The notes under the pieces are model-generated. The model was not told where the DNA came from and ran no database searches. It saw nothing but the letters and a program-made list of their open reading frames with translations. Of a stretch of DNA of 45,450 bases, positions 1 through 7,385 are shown one piece after another; the first letter of the stretch is position 1; each line of letters opens with the position of its first letter. Position numbers and translations under genes: made by a program. Source of the DNA: Nonomuraea turkmeniaca (GTDB lineage: Bacteria > Actinomycetota > Actinomycetes > Streptosporangiales > Streptosporangiaceae); assembly GCF_005889735.1 (NCBI RefSeq), contig NZ_VCKY01000063.1, forward strand, positions 1 to 45,450. The letters run 5' to 3'.

Positions 1-624
1 GGCAGGGCGTGGGCGCTCGCGCTGGCGGGGTGGTTGATCTTGCCGCCGCTGTTGCTCCTCGCCGTCTCGCACCTGGTCACGCCGGTCTATGTGGACCGGT
101 ATCTCTTCGTGACCGCCCCGGCCTTGGCGCTGCTCGCGGGGCTGGCCGTGGCGGGTGTCCCGCGTTTCCACGTGGCGGCCGGGACGGCGGTGGTGCTGCT
201 GGGCTGCGTGCTCGCCTTTCCCGCTCATGTGGAGATACGGGAGGAGAACGGGCGCTTCGAGAACATTCCTTGGGCGCTACGGGTGATCAAGGCTGAGCCC
301 GAGGATGCGATCGTGTACGGGCAGAGTCAGCTGCGCACGGGGTTCGACTACTACGCGGATTCCTTGATGCCGGTCGATGTGCTGCGGGCCAGTGATGCGC
401 CCCTGCCTGATGGGTTCGGCTATCCCGAGCGATCGGATGTTTCGGTGGCGCTGGACGGGCTCGAGCGGGTTTGGGTGGTGTGGCGGGGGTCGAGGACGTC
501 GGGTCTGGAGGGTGACGGGATTCCTCGGGTGGGAGAGGTGAAGGCGGCTGGGTTCGAGCTCAGCGTGGCCAAGCACTCAGGGGATCTGCCAGGGCTCACG
601 GTGGCGTTGTTCACTCGTCGGTGA
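1..624 (+). CDS. C-terminal part of a GT-C membrane glycosyltransferase (partial)
   Basis: The reading frame is open from base 1, so the true start lies left of the window and only the last ~207 residues are visible. The visible part begins with hydrophobic segments. It contains a V-Y-V-D-R-Y-L-F-V-T stretch, the Y-x-x-R-Y loop typical of polytopic GT-C enzymes (GT39/PMT or mannosyltransferase-like), then two more membrane segments and a soluble tail of about 125 residues ending at TGA. The family uses polyprenyl-linked sugars at the outer membrane face; the exact donor and acceptor cannot be read from this fragment. The hairpin at 704-744 follows. Assignment to GT-C is moderately sure; a finer name is not supportable. 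Confidence 0.6.
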   Translation, partial: GRAWALALAGWLILPPLLLLAVSHLVTPVYVDRYLFVTAPALALLAGLAVAGVPRFHVAAGTAVVLLGCVLAFPAHVEIREENGRFENIPWALRVIKAEPEDAIVYGQSQLRTGFDYYADSLMPVDVLRASDAPLPDGFGYPERSDVSVALDGLERVWVVWRGSRTSGLEGDGIPRVGEVKAAGFELSVAKHSGDLPGLTVALFTRR

Positions 625-703
625 ACTGGTGAGCCCAGCGGGACGGCTCTTCCTCGTGCGCCCGGCCCGGACGTAGTGGGTCTCCCGGTCCAGCGCCTAT
701 TAC

Positions 704-744
704 GCCGAAGCGGGCCTTCCGTCGCCGGAGAGACCCGCTTCGGC
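704..744. terminator. Strong stem-loop between convergent genes
   Basis: An 11-bp perfect inverted repeat (GCCGAAGCGGG at 704-714, CCCGCTTCGGC at 734-744) encloses a 19-nt loop. It lies just past the tyrS stop (753) and about 80 nt after the plus-strand glycosyltransferase stop, so it can serve as a bidirectional terminator. There is no long T tract, which is common for actinomycete terminators. Confidence 0.7.
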
Positions 745-752
745 AAAGGTGG

Positions 753-2045
753 TCAGCCGACCTCGACGCCGCCGATCGACTTCTTGCCGCGCCGCAGCAC
801 CATGAAGCGGCCGTGCAGCAGGTCGTCGGCGGTCGGCGCGTACGACTCGTCGGTGATCTTGACGTTGTTGAGGTACGCCCCGCCCTCCTTCACCGCGCGG
901 CGGGCCGCCGACTTCGACTCCACCAGGCCGCTGTCGGCCAGCAGGTCCACGAACAGCGCCCCCAGCGCGGGGATCTCCGCCTTGGGCACCTCGGCCAGCG
1001 CCGCCCCAAGCGTCGAGGCGGGCAGGTCCTCCAGCGTGCCCTGGCCGAAGAGCGCCTTCGAGGCCGCCACGACCGCGTCGAGCTCCTGCTTGCCGTGGAG
1101 CAGCTCGGTGAGGTCCTCGGCCAGCGTCCGCTGTGCCTCGCGGGCGAAGGGGCGTTCGGCCACGGCCTTCTCCAGGGCCTCGATCTCCTCGCGGCTCTTG
1201 AACGTGAACACCTTCAGGTAGTGGATCACGTCGCGGTCGTCGGAGTTGAGGAAGTACTGGTAGAAGGCGTAGGGCGAGGTCATCTCGGGGTCGAGCCAGA
1301 GCGCGCCGCCCGCGGTCTTGCCGAACTTGGTGCCGTCGGTCTTGGTGATGAGCGGCAGGGTGAGCGCGTGCACGTGCGCGCCCTCGATGCGGCGCACCAG
1401 GTCGGCGCCCGCTGTGATGTTGCCCCACTGGTCGCTGCCGCCGATCTGCAGCGTGCAGTCGTAGCGGCGGTGCAGCTCCAGGTAGTCGTTGGCCTGCAGG
1501 ATCTGGTAGCTGAACTCGGTGTAGCTCAGCCCTTCGCCCTGCAGGCGCGCGGAGACCGCCTCCCTGGCCAGCATGCGGTTGACGGGGAAGTGCTTGCCGA
1601 TGTCGCGCAGGAAGTCGATGGCGCTCAGCTCGCCGGTCCAGTCGAGGTTGCTGACCATGAGGGCGGCGTTCGGCTGGGCGTCGAAGTCGAGGAAGCGGCC
1701 GACCTGCCCGCGCAGGCGCTCCACCCACTCGGCGACGACCTCGGAGGCGTTCAGCGAGCGCTCACTGTTGCGGCCGCTCGGGTCGCCGATCAGGCCGGTC
1801 GCGCCGCCGACCAGGCCGATCGGGCGGTGCCCGGCGAGCTGCAGGCGGCGCAGGGTGAGCAGCGGCACGAAGTGCCCGACGTGCAAGGAAGGAGCGGTCG
1901 GGTCGAAACCGGAATAGACCGTGATCGGTCCCTTGGCCATGGACGCGCGCAGGGCGTCGAGGTCGGTGGACTGAGCGATAAGGCCTCGCCAGGCGAGGTC
2001 ATCGAGAATGTCGGTCACGGTGCCGGCTTTCCAGTAGTTAGACAT
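753..2045 (-). CDS. tyrS: Tyrosyl-tRNA synthetase
   Basis: Class I aminoacyl-tRNA synthetase charging tRNA-Tyr with tyrosine at the expense of ATP in the cytoplasm. The 430-residue protein has the family's usual length. The HIGH-type signature is HVGH at residues 55-58 and the KMSKS-type loop is KFGKT at 240-244, the usual bacterial TyrRS variant. The tyrosine pocket motifs YSGFDPT and GGSDQWGN are present, and the last ~65 residues form an S4 RNA-binding domain. ATG start at 2045. It is divergent from the PH-domain gene with only 56 nt between the two, and it is followed by the 704-744 hairpin. No T-box leader is visible, as expected in actinobacteria. Confidence 0.97.
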   Translation of the reverse strand: MSNYWKAGTVTDILDDLAWRGLIAQSTDLDALRASMAKGPITVYSGFDPTAPSLHVGHFVPLLTLRRLQLAGHRPIGLVGGATGLIGDPSGRNSERSLNASEVVAEWVERLRGQVGRFLDFDAQPNAALMVSNLDWTGELSAIDFLRDIGKHFPVNRMLAREAVSARLQGEGLSYTEFSYQILQANDYLELHRRYDCTLQIGGSDQWGNITAGADLVRRIEGAHVHALTLPLITKTDGTKFGKTAGGALWLDPEMTSPYAFYQYFLNSDDRDVIHYLKVFTFKSREEIEALEKAVAERPFAREAQRTLAEDLTELLHGKQELDAVVAASKALFGQGTLEDLPASTLGAALAEVPKAEIPALGALFVDLLADSGLVESKSAARRAVKEGGAYLNNVKITDESYAPTADDLLHGRFMVLRRGKKSIGGVEVG

Positions 2046-2101
2046 TTGGATGGATACAGCGTGCCCGATCGCCTCGGTCGCGCGCCACTTGGATACGCTC
2101 G

Positions 2102-2509
2102 GTGTCCATGTGGAGGGTCCGTCGCGAGCTGGCCGTTTTCAAGATCTTAGGGGCTCTGGTGTGTGCCGGGCTCGCCGTCTACTGGTGGGTCGAAGGCGAT
2201 TTCCGCGGGGTGATCCTGGCCGTTCCCGCGGCCGTTCTGGTGGGCGCGATGGGGCTGCGCGACCTGCTCGCCCCGGTGCGGCTGGCGGCCGACGAGAGCG
2301 GGATCACCGTGGTGCACGGGTTCGCCGGTAAACGGCATGTGCCGTGGGAGTCGATCTGGGACATCAAGGTGGACGTCCGCAGGCGTTGGGGCGTCAGGAG
2401 CGAGATGCTGGAGATCGACACGGGCGACAACCTGCACATCTTCAGTCCTCACGAGCTGGGCGCCTCCCCCACGGAGGTGGCGGCGGCGTTGCGGCGGCGC
2501 GGCACGTGA
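2102..2509 (+). CDS. Small membrane protein with bacterial PH-like domain
   Basis: A 135-residue protein with two closely spaced N-terminal transmembrane segments (roughly residues 10-28 and 33-50). A compact beta-rich domain follows, of the pattern 'GITVVHGF...VPWESIWDIKV...LEIDTGDNLHIF', typical of the bacterial PH domains found in actinobacterial membrane proteins. Function is unknown; such domains usually act as membrane or protein adaptors. The first start is GTG at 2102; ATG at 2108 is equally possible, and no clear Shine-Dalgarno precedes either. The last 61 nt overlap the 3' end of the oppositely oriented DNA glycosylase gene. Confidence 0.75.
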   Translation: MSMWRVRRELAVFKILGALVCAGLAVYWWVEGDFRGVILAVPAAVLVGAMGLRDLLAPVRLAADESGITVVHGFAGKRHVPWESIWDIKVDVRRRWGVRSEMLEIDTGDNLHIFSPHELGASPTEVAAALRRRGT

Positions 2510-3138
2510 GCGCGGTACGGCGACACGGTGGGGTCGCCGTCGATCCAGAACCGCCACGGCACTTCCTTGGCCGTCGAGATCCCGGTGCGGGGCCCTGACC
2601 TGATCGAGGAAGGGTCGGCGGGCACGCCTTCGAGCATGGTGGCCGACTGACGGGGCCGGCCGAGCGGCGAGCCCTCCATGATGGTGTCGAGGCCGTTGTG
2701 CTCGCGCATCAGGCCCAGAGCGACCGCGAGCCTGGCCGGGCCGCGAGCGAGGTCCCGGTCGGCGAGCGGTTTGCCGTTGGAGCGCCGCGCCCGCGCTTCG
2801 GCCAGGCCCTCGACGACCTCGCCCGCCCGCAGCAGCACGGCCGAGCCGAAGCCGTCGGGCAGGCACACGAGGTTCGCGCAGAAGTGCATGCCGTAGGTGA
2901 AGTACACGTACAGGTGCCCCGGCGGGCCGAACATGACGGCGTTGCGCGGCGTCCTGCCGCGGTAGGTGTGCGCGGCCGGGTCCTCGCCGGGGCCGCCGTA
3001 CGCCTCGACCTCGGTCAGGCGCACGGCGACGGAACCGTGCGCGAGGACGCGCCCGAGCAGGTCGGGCGCCACCTCGTGCGACGGCCGGTCGAAGAAGCTC
3101 CGCGGCAGCGCGGCGAAGCTCAGCTGCCCGCGGCCCAT
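2449..3138 (-). CDS. DNA-3-methyladenine glycosylase (AAG/MPG family)
   Basis: Base-excision repair enzyme removing alkylated purines such as 3-methyladenine from DNA. The 229-residue product carries the family's conserved blocks: FFDRP near the N terminus, the VEAYGG...DPAAHTYRGRTPRN segment with the catalytic Glu of the EAY motif, and MFGPPGHLYVYFTYGMHFCAN. Later blocks are LARGPARL, and PRTGIS...PWRFWIDGDP near the end. The start (ATG 3138) lies 19 nt inside the argH 3' end, so it is probably the last, translationally coupled cistron of the arginine transcript. The C-terminal ~25 residues after the last conserved block lie in the convergent overlap with the PH-domain gene and look non-conserved. 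Confidence 0.93.
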   Translation of the reverse strand: MGRGQLSFAALPRSFFDRPSHEVAPDLLGRVLAHGSVAVRLTEVEAYGGPGEDPAAHTYRGRTPRNAVMFGPPGHLYVYFTYGMHFCANLVCLPDGFGSAVLLRAGEVVEGLAEARARRSNGKPLADRDLARGPARLAVALGLMREHNGLDTIMEGSPLGRPRQSATMLEGVPADPSSIRSGPRTGISTAKEVPWRFWIDGDPTVSPYRAHVPRRRNAAATSVGEAPSS

Positions 3139-4535
3139 GCCGCCTGCGCGTCGACCGCCTCGCGGAGCGCGATGAGCTGGTCGCGTACGCGGTCGGGCGC
3201 GGTGCCGCCGTGTGCCTTGCGCGCGGCGAGGGCGCCGGGCACGTTGAGCACGTCGCGCACGTCGGGCGTGAGGTGCGGCGAGACCTTGGCCAGCTCGTCG
3301 TCGGTGAGCTCGCCGAGGTCCTTGTCGTGGACCTGGCACCACACCACCAGGTGGCCGACGGCCTCGTGGGCGTCGCGGAACGCCACGCCGCGGCGTACCA
3401 GCAGCTCGGCCAGGTCGGTGGCGAGCGCGAACCCGTCGGGGGCGGAGGCCTCCATGCGGGCGGTGTTGACCCGCATGGTCGCGACCAGCCCCGCCATCGC
3501 CGGCAGGACGAGCAGGAGCGTGTCGACGGTGTCGAAGACCGGCTCCTTGTCCTCCTGCAGGTCGCGGTTGTAGGTCAGCGGCAGGCCCTTGAGCGTCGTC
3601 AGCAGCGACATCAGGTTGCCGATCAGGCGGCCTGACTTGCCGCGGGCCAGCTCGGCCACGTCGGGGTTCTTCTTCTGGGGCATGATCGACGAGCCGGTGG
3701 AGTAGGCGTCGTCCATCTCGATCCAGCGGAACTCCTGCGAGGCCCACAGGACGATCTCCTCGCCCAGCCGCGACAGGTGCACGCCGATCAGAGCGGCGTC
3801 GAACAGGAACTCGGCCGCGAAGTCGCGGTCGGCGACGGCGTCCATGGAGTTGGGCGCGGCGGCCGAGAAGCCGAGCTCCTCGGCCACGGCCTGCGGGTCC
3901 AGCGGCAGCGACGAGCCGGCCAGCGCGCCGGCCCCGAGCGGGGAGAACGCGGCGCGCTTGTCCCAGTCGATGAGCCGGTCGATGTCGCGGGTGAAGGCGT
4001 GCACGTGCGCCAGCAGCTGGTGGCCGAACGACACCGGCTGCGCGTGCTGCAGGTGCGTCATGCCGGGCGCGGCCGTCTCGGCGTGCTCGGCGGCCTGGGT
4101 CATGAGCGCCGTCTCCAGCTCGACCAGGCGGGAGACGATCGTGCGGGCGTGGTCGCGGAGGTAAAGGCGCAGGTCGGTGGCGATCTGGTCGTTGCGCGAA
4201 CGGCCGGCGCGGAGCTTGCCGCCGAGCGAGCCGAGCCGCTCCAGCAGGCCGCGCTCCAGCGCGGTGTGCACGTCCTCGTCGGCCACCGTCGGCCGGAACT
4301 CCCCTGCCTTGCAGGCCCGCTCCAGGTCGTCGAGCGCGCCGATCATGCGCTCGAGCTCCTCGGCGTTCAGCAACTCCGCCCTGTGCAACACGCGTGCGTG
4401 CGCCCTGGACGCAGCCAGGTCGTACGGCACGAGCCGCCAGTCGAAGTGCACGCTCACCGACAGCCGGGTCAGCGCGTCGGCCGGGCCGCCTTCGAAGCGC
4501 CCGCCCCACAGCCGCATCGGCTTGCCATCACTCAC
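3120..4535 (-). CDS. argH: Argininosuccinate lyase
   Basis: Last step of arginine synthesis: argininosuccinate to arginine plus fumarate. The product contains LWGGRF at the N terminus, the TAAPGMTHLQHAQP region with the catalytic His, and the fumarase/aspartase-superfamily signature GSSIMPQKKNPD bearing the catalytic Ser. I start it at GTG 4535: AAGGAG lies 6 nt upstream of this codon, whereas the in-frame ATG at 4541 directly abuts that Shine-Dalgarno. This gives 471 residues, the usual family size. It lies 110 nt downstream of argG across a gap holding an 11-bp inverted repeat, the only wide junction of the operon. Confidence 0.96.
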   Translation of the reverse strand: MSDGKPMRLWGGRFEGGPADALTRLSVSVHFDWRLVPYDLAASRAHARVLHRAELLNAEELERMIGALDDLERACKAGEFRPTVADEDVHTALERGLLERLGSLGGKLRAGRSRNDQIATDLRLYLRDHARTIVSRLVELETALMTQAAEHAETAAPGMTHLQHAQPVSFGHQLLAHVHAFTRDIDRLIDWDKRAAFSPLGAGALAGSSLPLDPQAVAEELGFSAAAPNSMDAVADRDFAAEFLFDAALIGVHLSRLGEEIVLWASQEFRWIEMDDAYSTGSSIMPQKKNPDVAELARGKSGRLIGNLMSLLTTLKGLPLTYNRDLQEDKEPVFDTVDTLLLVLPAMAGLVATMRVNTARMEASAPDGFALATDLAELLVRRGVAFRDAHEAVGHLVVWCQVHDKDLGELTDDELAKVSPHLTPDVRDVLNVPGALAARKAHGGTAPDRVRDQLIALREAVDAQAAWAAGS

Positions 4536-4560
4536 CGTCATCTCCTTCGTGCCTGTATTG

Positions 4561-4637
4561 ATGGTCGCGCCCGCTTCGGTGCTCGTTGGCATCGTGCCTC
4601 GCTCTCCCCCCGAGCTACTGCGCTCCGGCGCGACCAT
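4561..4637 (-). repeat. 11-bp inverted repeat in the argG-argH gap
   Basis: ATGGTCGCGCC (4561-4571) is perfectly repeated in inverse at 4627-4637 (GGCGCGACCAT), enclosing 55 nt. In the arg mRNA it would form a long-range stem ending about 15 nt before the argH Shine-Dalgarno. There is no T tract. A role as processing or attenuation structure is inference. Confidence 0.6.
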
Positions 4638-4645
4638 AGTGCAAC

Positions 4646-5845
4646 TCAACCCTTCTTCGCGTCACGAGCCGCCGCGATCTTCGCGGGGAGTGAGAAGAGC
4701 TGGACGAAGCCCTTGGCGAGCGACTGGTCGAAGGTGTCGCCGGTGTCGTACGTGGCCAGCGAGAAATCGTACAGGGACTGCGCGGAGCGGCGGCCGGTGA
4801 CGGTGGCCTTGCCGGCGTGCAAGATCATGCGGACGTCGCCGGAGACATGCTTCTGGGCCTCGGCGATGAGCGCGTCGAGGGCGTCCTTGAGCGGCGAGAA
4901 CCACAGGCCGTCGTAGACGAGCTCGCTCCACCGCTGGTCCACGCCGCGCTTGAAGCGGGCCAGGTCGCGCTCGACGGTGACGTTCTCCAGCTCCATGTGG
5001 GCGGAGATGAGCGCGACGGCGCCCGGCGCCTCGTACACCTCGCGGGACTTGATCCCGACGAGCCGGTCCTCGACCATGTCGATCCGGCCGACGCCCTGGG
5101 CGCCGGCGCGCTGGTTGAGCTCGTCGATGACCTGGTACGGCGTCAGCGACCGCCCGTCGATCCTGACCGGGACGCCGGCCTCGAACGTGATGACGACCTC
5201 GTCGGGCTCGCGCGGCTGGGACGGGTCGGCGGTGTAGGAGTAGACCTCCTCGGTGGGGCCGTTCCAGATGTCCTCGAGGAAACCGGTCTCGACGGCGCGG
5301 CCCCAGAGGTTCTGGTCGATGGAGAACGGGTTCTTCTTCGACGTCTCGATGGGCAGGCCCTTGGCCTCGGCGTACTCGATGGCCTTGTCGCGGGTCCAGG
5401 CGAAGTCCCGGGCGGGCGCGACGACCTTCAGGTCAGGCGCCAGCGCGGCCAGGCCGGCCTCGAAGCGGACCTGGTCGTTGCCCTTGCCGGTGCAGCCGTG
5501 GGAGACGACGGTGCCGCCGAACTGCTGGGCCGCCGACACCAGATGCTTGACGATGAGCGGCCGCGACAGCGACGACACCAGCGGGTAGCGGTCCATGTAG
5601 AGGGCGTTGGCCTGCAGCGCGGGCACACAGAAGTCGGCGGCGAACTCCTCCTTGGCGTCCACCACGACCGACTCGACGGCGCCGCAGTCGATGGCCCGCT
5701 TCTGGATCGCCTCCATGTCCTCGCCGCCCTGGCCGAGGTCCACGGCGACGCAGACGACCTCAGCGTCCATCTTCTCGGCCAGGTACGGGATGGCGACGGA
5801 GGTGTCGAGTCCGCCCGAATACGCGAGGACTACTCGCTCGGTCAT
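4646..5845 (-). CDS. argG: Argininosuccinate synthase
   Basis: ATP-dependent condensation of citrulline and aspartate to argininosuccinate. The 399-residue protein has the N-type ATP pyrophosphatase P-loop AYSGGLDTS at residues 9-17, the GCTGKGNDQVRFE block that binds the substrates, and the late R-x-K-S-R-E-VYEAP region, all characteristic of type 1 ArgG. ATG start at 5845 overlaps the argR stop by 4 nt (ATGA), implying translational coupling. Confidence 0.97.
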   Translation of the reverse strand: MTERVVLAYSGGLDTSVAIPYLAEKMDAEVVCVAVDLGQGGEDMEAIQKRAIDCGAVESVVVDAKEEFAADFCVPALQANALYMDRYPLVSSLSRPLIVKHLVSAAQQFGGTVVSHGCTGKGNDQVRFEAGLAALAPDLKVVAPARDFAWTRDKAIEYAEAKGLPIETSKKNPFSIDQNLWGRAVETGFLEDIWNGPTEEVYSYTADPSQPREPDEVVITFEAGVPVRIDGRSLTPYQVIDELNQRAGAQGVGRIDMVEDRLVGIKSREVYEAPGAVALISAHMELENVTVERDLARFKRGVDQRWSELVYDGLWFSPLKDALDALIAEAQKHVSGDVRMILHAGKATVTGRRSAQSLYDFSLATYDTGDTFDQSLAKGFVQLFSLPAKIAAARDAKKG

Positions 5846-6360
5846 TTCTGCTCCAAACTGCGCCGGTCGGCGGCCTTCAGCAGCGCGTGGGCGAGCGTCT
5901 GCCCCCCGGCCGGGTCGCGGCTGATGACGAGAATGGTGTCGTCGCCCGCCACGGTGCCGAGGATGGACTCCCAGTCCGCGTGGTCGATGGCCGAGGCGAG
6001 GAACTGGGCGGCGCCCGGCGGGGTCCGCACGATGACCAGGTTGGCCGACGCCTCGGCGCTGACCAGCAGCTCCTCCGCGATACGGTGCAGCCGCGCGGCC
6101 GGGGACTCCCCGGTGCCCAGGCGGGCGACCGGGATGCGGGCGCCGCCTTCGCCGGGCAGCGCGTACACGAGCGAGCCGTCCTCCGCGCGGAGCTTGAGCG
6201 CCCCGAGCTCGTCGAGGTCGCGCGAGAGCGTGGCCTGGGTGACCTCGACGCCGCTGTCGGCGAGCAGTTTGGCCAGCTCCGGCTGGGAGCGCACGGCCTG
6301 CCGCCGCAGCAGGTCGGTGATCTTCGCCTGCCGGCCCGCCTTGGTCATCGGGATGGTCAC
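5842..6360 (-). CDS. argR: Arginine repressor ArgR
   Basis: Arginine-responsive hexameric DNA-binding regulator. The N-terminal winged helix reads RQAKITDLLRR...SQPELAKLL...VTQATLSRDLDELG, the standard ArgR DNA-binding domain. The C-terminal half ends with the oligomerisation/arginine-binding block SILGTVAGDDTILVI. GTG at 6360 overlaps the argF stop (GTGA); ATG at 6348 is an alternative. From GTG the protein has 172 residues. Its place between argF and argG is the canonical actinobacterial order (as in mycobacterial argCJBDFRGH). The palindromes at 11599-11624 are its probable target, so the repressor would be made from the operon it controls. Confidence 0.96.
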   Translation of the reverse strand: MTIPMTKAGRQAKITDLLRRQAVRSQPELAKLLADSGVEVTQATLSRDLDELGALKLRAEDGSLVYALPGEGGARIPVARLGTGESPAARLHRIAEELLVSAEASANLVIVRTPPGAAQFLASAIDHADWESILGTVAGDDTILVISRDPAGGQTLAHALLKAADRRSLEQK

Positions 6361-7385
6361 GGCCGGGTCACCAGCCAGTGCAGCAGCGCCTTCTGCGCGT
6401 GCAACCGGTTCTCGGCCTGGTCCCACACGACGCTGCGCGGCCCTTCGAGCACCTCGTCGGTGATCTCGTAGTCGCGGTAGGCGGGCAGGCAGTGCAGCAC
6501 GATCACGTCCGGCGCGGCGTGTTCCAGCAGCTCGGCGTTGACCTGGTACGGCATGAGGTCGCGGACCCGCTGGTCCTTGCCGTCCTGGCCCATCGACACC
6601 CAGGTGTCGGTGGCGATCACGTGAGCGCCCTGGGCGGCGGCGACCGGGTCCGACAACGCGACCACCGAGCCGCCGGTCTTGACGGCGATGGCGGCGGCCT
6701 GGTCGAGGATCGCCGCGTCGGGCTGGTAGCCGGCGGGGGCGGCGATGCGTACGTGCATCCCCGCCGTGGCGCCGCCGAGCAGGTAGGAGTGGGCCATGTT
6801 GTTGGCGCCGTCGCCGAGGAAGGTCAGCGTGAGCCCGGCGGTCCTGCCCAGGTGCTCCTTGACGGTCTGCAGGTCGGCGAGGATCTGGCACGGGTGGAAC
6901 TCGTCGGTGAGCGCGTTGACGACCGGCACCCGGGAGTGGGCGGCCATCTCCTCGATGAGCTCCTGGCCGCTGGTCCGCCAGACGATGGCGGAGACCTGCC
7001 GGTCGAGCACCCTGGCGAGGTCGGCGGTGGGCTCGCCGCGGCCCATCAGGACCGAGACGTTGTCCACGACCAGCGGGAGACCGCCGAGCTCGCCGATGCC
7101 GGTGTGGAAGGAGACGCGGGTGCGGGCCGAGGGCTTGTCGAACAACACCGCGACCGTCTGCGGGCCCTCGAACGGGCGGTAGCCGAACCGGTCCTTCTTC
7201 ATCGCGGCGGCGAGATCGAGGACCTCCGCCTGCTCCGCCGGCGACAGGTCGTCGTCCTTCAGGAAGTGCCTGATTTGCGCCGAGTCCGCGCGGTGTCTGA
7301 CTTGCGCCGAGTCCGCGCGGTGTCTGACTTGCGCCGAGTCCGCGCGGTGTCTGATTTGCGGCGAGTCCGCGCGATGTCCGGTCAT
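6357..7385 (-). CDS. argF: Ornithine carbamoyltransferase with N-terminal repeat extension
   Basis: Makes citrulline from ornithine and carbamoyl phosphate. The carbamoyl-phosphate motif is SARTR (usual form STRTR), the HPCQ block is intact, and the ornithine-side HCLPAYR motif is present. The normal family start resembles ...RHFLKDDDL. Here the ATG at 7385, which overlaps the argD stop (ATGA), is followed by MTG and four head-to-tail copies of a nine-residue unit HRADS(A/P)Q(V/I)R before HFLKDDD. No ATG, GTG or TTG occurs in frame inside the repeats, so the extension must be translated if the enzyme is made. The protein has 342 residues, about 36 more than the core family. The repeat units are basic and polar, probably disordered; their effect is unknown. 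Confidence 0.95.
   Translation of the reverse strand: MTGHRADSPQIRHRADSAQVRHRADSAQVRHRADSAQIRHFLKDDDLSPAEQAEVLDLAAAMKKDRFGYRPFEGPQTVAVLFDKPSARTRVSFHTGIGELGGLPLVVDNVSVLMGRGEPTADLARVLDRQVSAIVWRTSGQELIEEMAAHSRVPVVNALTDEFHPCQILADLQTVKEHLGRTAGLTLTFLGDGANNMAHSYLLGGATAGMHVRIAAPAGYQPDAAILDQAAAIAVKTGGSVVALSDPVAAAQGAHVIATDTWVSMGQDGKDQRVRDLMPYQVNAELLEHAAPDVIVLHCLPAYRDYEITDEVLEGPRSVVWDQAENRLHAQKALLHWLVTRP
7270..7377 (-). repeat. Four tandem 27-bp repeats inside the argF coding region
   Basis: Units at 7270-7296, 7297-7323, 7324-7350 and 7351-7377. Units 2 and 3 are identical, unit 1 differs at one base, and the argF-5'-most unit (7351-7377) at three. Because the period is a multiple of three the array keeps frame and encodes (HRADS-x-Q-x-R)4. 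Copy homogeneity in the middle with divergence at the edges is typical of recent slippage or unequal-crossover expansion. Confidence 0.95.

Noticed and set aside
4536..4649. Longer argH beginning at 4649 or 4590
   Set aside because: The extra N-terminal residues have no family similarity, and a strong Shine-Dalgarno is correctly spaced for GTG 4535.
7270..7377. CRISPR array in the arg region
   Set aside because: The 27-bp units are directly adjacent with no spacers and lie in the argF reading frame.
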